Assembly: GCA_943349675.1 (NCBI GenBank)
Contig: CALQZN010000002.1
Location: 1-31,734 of the forward strand
DNA: 31,734 nt
Direction of reading: 5' to 3'
Source: Candidatus Nomurabacteria bacterium
GTDB taxonomy: Bacteria; Patescibacteriota; Minisyncoccia; Phycocordibacterales; SBAW01
Shown: piece by piece, positions 27,780 to 31,734 of the stretch
Numbering within the stretch: position 1 is the stretch's first letter
Layout: every line of letters begins with the position of its first letter
Made by a program: the position numbers and the translations under genes
The notes under the pieces: model-generated
The model's database searches: none
Seen by the model: the letters and a program-made list of their open reading frames with translations, nothing else
Told to the model about the DNA's origin: nothing

Positions 27780-28958
27780 ATGGCTGCGATGGTAATCAAG
27801 GGCACCTCCAATTACTGGGGTGGCTTCGACGACAGCAACTTCACCTTCCGCGGCGCGACCGGTAAGACCTGGCTCGAGTACGGAAACGGCAACGTCAAGG
27901 TAATGGCGGGTGTCGGTCGGACGCAGATTTTCGGCGGCGACGGGAATTCCATCGTCTACGGGAACCGGGGTTGGCTCACAGCCGAACTCGGGAACGGCAA
28001 CAACCGCCTCGTTGTTGAGATGGCCTCAACGACCGAAGTGTCGGTCGGCAACGGCAACAACATCATCGATCTACGATACGGCGGTTACGGCTATATCGAG
28101 GCCGGCCACGGCAACAACACCGTGCTCTTCGGAGACGGCGTGCTGTTCGCCACTGTCGGCAACGGCAGCAACCGTTTTCAGATCAGTGGCGGGGACATCG
28201 ACGTCCGCGCCGGACACGGCAACAACACCACCAGCATATTGGGCGGCGGTTTCGCCCGTCTGAACTTCGGCGACGGCGACAACAAAGTCACCACCAGTAA
28301 CGGCCAGGCGGGTGGTGCTGAAGTGGACGCAACCTTCGGGTTCGGCCACAACGTCATCACGACCGCGCGCGGAGATGACTTTATCTGCGCTTGGGGTGGC
28401 AGCCTCAAGGCCACCACTGGCTCCGGCGAAGACTACGTCTATGCCGGAGGAAAAGACGATCTCAATCCCAATATCATCAAGTTGGGAGCAGGTGGCGATT
28501 ACGGTGTCTCTTACGGGAAGATGTCGTTCCTATCCGGCGACGGGGGAGACGACAACCTTACCGGAGCCGGTCAAGTGCTGGGAGGCATCGATAACGACCG
28601 TGTCTTCGGGATGCCGGGCGCATCCCTGACGGGCGGTAAAGGCGCTGACACGTTCGGCGTCGACACCTGGGGTGGTGAGTCGGACGGCAGTATGGTCACA
28701 GTGACCGACCTGCTGTTCAGCGAGGGCGACAAACTCGACCTGTCGAACTTTGGCTACATCAATATCGCGAAGTTTGGGGCGAGTAACCTGACGGTTCTCG
28801 GAGATGACCTTCGAGTGTCCTGGGTTGATGACGCCGACCGCTCGAACTCCATGACCGTGCGCGGTGTGGGCTTCGACATCGCCCAAGCGGGCGGTATCGA
28901 CAAGGCCGTCGCAGCCGGCCGGATCGTCCTGGAGGATCCCTACGGCGGCAAAGGCTGA
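27780..28958 (+). CDS. RTX-like beta-roll protein, GC-rich and foreign in composition
   Basis: This 392-aa Gly/Asn/Asp-rich protein has no signal peptide. Residues 35-191 carry repeats of the form GxGNN (71-75, 90-94, 109-113, 127-131, 145-149, 164-168, 187-191) mostly every 18-19 residues. Each is followed by alternating hydrophobics, and a non-canonical nine-residue turn lies between them. The C-terminal part has a canonical serralysin/RTX-type block GGKGADTFGVD (285-295) and VTDLLFSEGDKLDLSNF (308-324), which in RTX proteins precedes a type I secretion signal. Probable fold: a calcium-binding parallel beta-roll. No catalytic domain and no type I exporter is seen here. Two hand-counted lines give 55 and 63 percent G+C versus 48 for a neighbouring line, and codon choice differs clearly. 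It has its own promoter, Shine-Dalgarno and terminator. Horizontal acquisition is likely; role unknown. Confidence 0.85.
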   Translation: MAAMVIKGTSNYWGGFDDSNFTFRGATGKTWLEYGNGNVKVMAGVGRTQIFGGDGNSIVYGNRGWLTAELGNGNNRLVVEMASTTEVSVGNGNNIIDLRYGGYGYIEAGHGNNTVLFGDGVLFATVGNGSNRFQISGGDIDVRAGHGNNTTSILGGGFARLNFGDGDNKVTTSNGQAGGAEVDATFGFGHNVITTARGDDFICAWGGSLKATTGSGEDYVYAGGKDDLNPNIIKLGAGGDYGVSYGKMSFLSGDGGDDNLTGAGQVLGGIDNDRVFGMPGASLTGGKGADTFGVDTWGGESDGSMVTVTDLLFSEGDKLDLSNFGYINIAKFGASNLTVLGDDLRVSWVDDADRSNSMTVRGVGFDIAQAGGIDKAVAAGRIVLEDPYGGKG

Positions 28959-29029
28959 CACCCCTCTCTGCTCAGACCTCGGTCTGCAAAAAAAGTTCTT
29001 CTACTGAGTTCTCTCCGCGAATGCGGAAA

Positions 29030-29064
29030 AGGCCCACCAACACTGTTTGGTGGGCCTAATTTTT
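29030..29064 (+). terminator. Strong intrinsic terminator after the beta-roll gene
   Basis: AGGCCCACCAA (29030-29040) pairs perfectly with TTGGTGGGCCT (29047-29057) around a 6-nt loop and is followed by AATTTTTTA. A small CCGC/GCGG hairpin precedes it. Confidence 0.95.
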
Positions 29065-29072
29065 TATATACA

Positions 29073-29081
29073 TGCTATTAT
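29073..29081 (+). promoter_or_regulatory. Extended -10 of the membrane protein / oxidoreductase pair
   Basis: TGC-TATTAT ends 7 nt before the ATG at 29089. It sits directly after the terminator of the beta-roll gene. Confidence 0.65.
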
Positions 29082-29088
29082 TTTTTAT

Positions 29089-29934
29089 ATGCCCAGCGTC
29101 ATGGACCTTTTGCTATACGTCATGCAGCAGTTGGGTGTTATGTTTGCTGTGGGTGCGCAAACAATCATCCTACTCGCCTACATGTTGTCTGTCCGCGACG
29201 GAGTGGTCGACAGCCAGGAAGAACGCTTTGCCCACGCGATAAAAAAAGTACTCTTTTTTGGTATCATACTTATTCTTGTTTCAGGTGCGGCAATCACAGC
29301 ACTCGAGCTTTTTTCTGGCAATCACGCAGTGGTGTTTGCCCCAGCGTATCTTTTTAAGGCATGCCTTATTGGACTCGTTGTATTTTTATCGTTGGCAATA
29401 CAGGGTGACTCAGTACCCGAGGGAGTGCTCGAGGGGTTGGCTGGTGGCACATGGTATGCACTGTTTATTGTGCATATTTTGGCACCTGTAGCAGGATGGA
29501 ATCAGCTAGTTATACTCTACGCTATTTGGATCGTAGGGTTTATGGCATGCTGGTCGGCACTGCTGTATATGATGCGCGGTAGGGTTGCGGCGTATACTGA
29601 CGTGCCCAACAAAAAAACACTGCCTCCTATGGCACCTTCGCGCCCTATGCAGCCACGCCAATTTCCAACTCCTCAACAAAATTCTATGCGCCCATCAGCG
29701 CCTCCAGCGGCAAACCCAAACTACAAACCAGCAACGCGCGCACCTCAACAAAAACCTACATACGCGCAGCCTACGCCATTAAAAATGGCCCCACCTCCAC
29801 CAAACCTTCCTACGCCTCCTGTGCCACAGGTTGCTAATATGCCACTACCTACCATTCGTGTAATGCCTCGAACAGAAGAAGATCTGCAAAAACAACAGAG
29901 CGGCATGATAGGATTAAACGCTCACCCTCTATGA
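29089..29934 (+). CDS. Multi-spanning membrane protein with proline-rich tail
   Basis: This 281-aa protein has about five hydrophobic helices in its first about 165 residues: LLLYVMQQLGVMFAVGAQTI, KVLFFGIILILVSGAAITAL, FKACLIGLVVFLSLAI, a stretch around WYALFIVHILAPV, and LVILYAIWIVGFMACWSALL. They are followed by about 110 residues rich in Pro, Gln, Asn and Ala (APPAANPNYKPATRAPQQ and similar) that should be disordered and cytoplasmic. I do not recognise a family; the helix arrangement recalls small DUF/CopD-like integral proteins without conserved His pairs. The ATG at 29089 follows an extended -10 and removes an unlikely leader of the longer frame. Its stop overlaps the next start (ATGA at 29931), so the two genes are translationally coupled. 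Confidence 0.8.
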   Translation: MPSVMDLLLYVMQQLGVMFAVGAQTIILLAYMLSVRDGVVDSQEERFAHAIKKVLFFGIILILVSGAAITALELFSGNHAVVFAPAYLFKACLIGLVVFLSLAIQGDSVPEGVLEGLAGGTWYALFIVHILAPVAGWNQLVILYAIWIVGFMACWSALLYMMRGRVAAYTDVPNKKTLPPMAPSRPMQPRQFPTPQQNSMRPSAPPAANPNYKPATRAPQQKPTYAQPTPLKMAPPPPNLPTPPVPQVANMPLPTIRVMPRTEEDLQKQQSGMIGLNAHPL

Positions 29935-30545
29935 GTTTTTTAACTGATCATAAAAAGAAAAAGATTGTCCTGCTGCTTGGGCACCCCGACCAGGGCGATA
30001 CTCACTCGGGCCAGTTGGCGCTGCTGTATGAGTCTGCTGCAAAAAAAGCAGGGCACGAGGTAAAGCGTTTTAATGTTGGTGCCATGCGCTTTGACCCTGT
30101 GCTCCACCAAGGCTACCGGGCAATACAGCAACTCGAGCCAGACCTTAAGGCGCTGCAAGAAGCGCTGCGGTGGTGTGACCATTTTGTACTAGTGTACCCA
30201 AACTGGTGGGGTGGTATGCCGGCGTTGCTTAAGGGGTTGTTTGACCGTATGTGGTTGCCAACTTTTGCATTTAGTTACTATAAAACTGGGATAGCAGGCC
30301 ATTTGCATTTGTGGAAGCGTTTACTTAAAGGCAAAACCGCGCGGGTGATAGTGCTTTCGGCAACACAACCGCTACTCATTTGGGTTTTTTTTGGTGACTA
30401 TACCAACGAAGTGCAAAAAAACATTCTCTGGTTTGCAGGTTTTAAGGTTCGTGTGTCGCGCTTTGGCCCGTCAGAAACTGCACCCGAGTGGAAGTGGAAC
30501 GAGTGGCGCCGCAAAGTAATCCGTTTGGGAAGGTTGGGGGAATAG
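29931..30545 (+). CDS. NAD(P)H dehydrogenase (quinone)-like flavodoxin-fold oxidoreductase
   Basis: This 204-aa cytoplasmic protein of the Flavodoxin_2 family (PF02525; NQO1/MdaB/KefF relatives) has the FMN phosphate loop GHPDQGDTHSGQLALLY near the start and a hydrophobic strand with HFVLVYPNWWGGMPALLKGLFDRM. That NWWGGMPA-type block is the family hallmark. RVIVLSATQPLL is the third strand region. It reduces quinones or similar acceptors with NAD(P)H via bound flavin. Overlap of its ATG with the TGA of the upstream membrane protein suggests that the two act together, perhaps handing electrons to or sensing the membrane; this is inference. The exact substrate cannot be read from sequence. Confidence 0.88.
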   Translation: MSFLTDHKKKKIVLLLGHPDQGDTHSGQLALLYESAAKKAGHEVKRFNVGAMRFDPVLHQGYRAIQQLEPDLKALQEALRWCDHFVLVYPNWWGGMPALLKGLFDRMWLPTFAFSYYKTGIAGHLHLWKRLLKGKTARVIVLSATQPLLIWVFFGDYTNEVQKNILWFAGFKVRVSRFGPSETAPEWKWNEWRRKVIRLGRLGE

Positions 30546-30582
30546 TGACTCTTTTGTCCCAATAGCACTCGGGCTAAATCCT

Positions 30583-30591
30583 TGCTATAGT
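30583..30591 (+). promoter_or_regulatory. Extended -10 of ychF
   Basis: TGC-TATAGT ends 9 nt before the ychF ATG at 30601. No Shine-Dalgarno is visible. Confidence 0.55.
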
Positions 30592-30600
30592 GCCTCTACT

Positions 30601-31716
30601 ATGGCGTTATCAATTGGCATCGTAGGCCTGCCCAATGTAGGCAAGTCCACACTCTTTCAAGCGCTCACCAAAAAGAGCGTTCTTATTGCTAACTACCCAT
30701 TTGCAACGATAGACCCGTCTGTGGGGGTGGTTGCTGTGCCGGACGAACGCTTAGACAAATTGGCAGTATTTTCAAACTCAGAAAAGGTGGTGCCGGCAGC
30801 TGTAGAGTTTGTCGACATTGCAGGGCTCGTTAAAGGCGCCAGCGAGGGCGAAGGATTGGGCAACAAATTTCTCTCGCACATCCGTGAGGTGGATGCCATT
30901 TTGCACATGGTGCGTATTTTCGACAACGCAAACATTGTGCACGTCGATGGCGAGGTGCAACCAGTGCGCGACATCGAGACGATTAACCTCGAACTTATTT
31001 TGGCCGACCTAGAGACTGTGGGTAAGCGGCTCGAAGGGGCTGAGCGTGAGGTAAAGCGCGGCCTTGCGGGCCAAGCTGGCAAAGACATTGCAAACGAGCA
31101 CAGCGCGCTTAAAAAATCACATGAAGCACTTTTGGCAAGCAAATTGGCAAGCACTGCCGACTACACAAAAGAAGAAAAGGATGCGCTTAAGGGCATACAC
31201 TTACTCACCATGAAGCCCATGCTCTTTGCGCTAAACCGAGAAACGGGTGGGCACAACATTGACGAGGTGCGCGACGGCCGCTTTGAGGCGCTGCAAGAGT
31301 ACCTGGTGGCAAACAATTGGCCATTTGTATTGGTGGATGCACATGTCGAGAACGACTTAAAAGATTTGCATCAAGAAGACAAAGCGACCTTCCGCCAAGA
31401 GTACGGCGTGTTTGACGACGGAGTCAACGAGCTTATCCGCGCAGGCTACCAGCTACTTGGTTTGATGAGTTATTTTACAACCGGCAAAGAAGAGACGCGT
31501 GCATGGACGGTGCCGCAAGGCTCGACAGCGCCCGAGGCTGGGGCGGCGATACATACGGACTTTTTTCATAAATTTATACGTGCCGAGGTGGTGGCGTGGA
31601 ACGCACTACTAAACGCAGGTTCCTATGCTACCGCTCGCACTCAAGGCCTTGTCCGCACCGAAGGTAAAGAGTATATCGTAAAAGACGGCGACGTGGTGGA
31701 GTTTTTGCACGGGTAA
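30601..31716 (+). CDS. ychF: Ribosome-binding ATPase YchF (OLA1 family)
   Basis: YchF is an Obg-related P-loop protein that prefers ATP, binds ribosomes and influences translation and oxidative stress responses. The 371-aa product has G1 GLPNVGKST (9-17), ANYPFATIDPSVGVVAVPDERL, G3 FVDIAGLVKGASEGEGLGNKFLSHIREVDAILH and the altered G4-like NRET region that accounts for ATP preference. A coiled-coil insert (EGAEREVKRGLAGQAGKDIANEH) is followed by the C-terminal TGS-like domain (FTTGKEETRAWTVPQGSTAPEAGAAIHTDFFHKFIRAEVVAW). It is full length and intact and ends 18 nt before the window edge. Confidence 0.97.
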   Translation: MALSIGIVGLPNVGKSTLFQALTKKSVLIANYPFATIDPSVGVVAVPDERLDKLAVFSNSEKVVPAAVEFVDIAGLVKGASEGEGLGNKFLSHIREVDAILHMVRIFDNANIVHVDGEVQPVRDIETINLELILADLETVGKRLEGAEREVKRGLAGQAGKDIANEHSALKKSHEALLASKLASTADYTKEEKDALKGIHLLTMKPMLFALNRETGGHNIDEVRDGRFEALQEYLVANNWPFVLVDAHVENDLKDLHQEDKATFRQEYGVFDDGVNELIRAGYQLLGLMSYFTTGKEETRAWTVPQGSTAPEAGAAIHTDFFHKFIRAEVVAWNALLNAGSYATARTQGLVRTEGKEYIVKDGDVVEFLHG

Positions 31717-31734
31717 AAAAATGCCACCTTATCA

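Noticed and set aside
1..31734. CRISPR array, insertion sequence or prophage
   Set aside because: I found no regularly spaced direct repeats, transposase, integrase or phage structural genes. The only repeats are the palindromic elements reported above.

Overview
The window reads as chromosome of a Candidate Phyla Radiation bacterium (Candidatus Patescibacteria, probably Parcubacteria-like). This is inferred from gene content, small compact proteins, the short atpH and atpC products, and an in-frame palindrome encoding LPAGRQ, a motif I associate with these genomes. There is no rRNA or marker phylogeny here, so the assignment is an inference. Composition is roughly half G+C, genes are packed with short gaps, and most point rightward.

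Layout. 1-6.8 kb: a gene tail, a small PHA_gran_rgn-like protein, the ribosome-associated GTPase typA, a secreted peptidoglycan-binding/GH18 protein, a GlcD-like FAD oxidase and rarA. 6.8-10.6 kb: a leftward orphan, msrA with a VKOR-like thiol oxidase, a leftward signal-peptide/membrane protein, a membrane CAP-domain protein and a membrane-anchored FKBP. 10.6-19.9 kb: tgt, uvrB, uvrA (broken by a 61-nt insertion), a 69-aa orphan, uvrC, ddl, and a pterin dehydratase. 19.9-21.4 kb: tRNA-Ala(UGC), a hairpin-rich noncoding stretch, two tiny orphans with their own signals, and a leftward DUF5667-like protein. 21.5-27.6 kb: a complete F-type ATP synthase operon in the order a, c, b, delta, alpha, gamma, beta, epsilon, with an unexpected 49-codon membrane microprotein between beta and epsilon. 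27.6-31.7 kb: a dispersed palindromic repeat, a GC-rich RTX-like beta-roll gene with its own promoter and terminator, a membrane protein coupled to a flavodoxin-fold oxidoreductase, and ychF.

How the genes fit together: uvrB, uvrA and uvrC form a nucleotide-excision-repair cluster. MsrA, VKOR, FKBP, CAP and GH18 form an envelope folding, redox and remodelling set. The ATP synthase looks proton-type, with very short delta and epsilon subunits.

The strongest new signals are these. (1) A 35-bp perfect inverted repeat was created by a 61-nt template-switch-like insertion that frameshifts uvrA. (2) Palindromic elements are inserted in frame in rarA, uvrC (twice) and atpC; one uvrC element has a related intergenic copy 10 kb away. 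(3) Many housekeeping genes have a -10 box (often extended, TGn) ending 6-9 nt before the start codon and no Shine-Dalgarno, pointing to leaderless mRNAs, while orphan genes carry strong Shine-Dalgarno sites and mostly their own terminators. (4) The microprotein in the ATP synthase operon. (5) The foreign-looking beta-roll gene with an 18-19-residue compound repeat.
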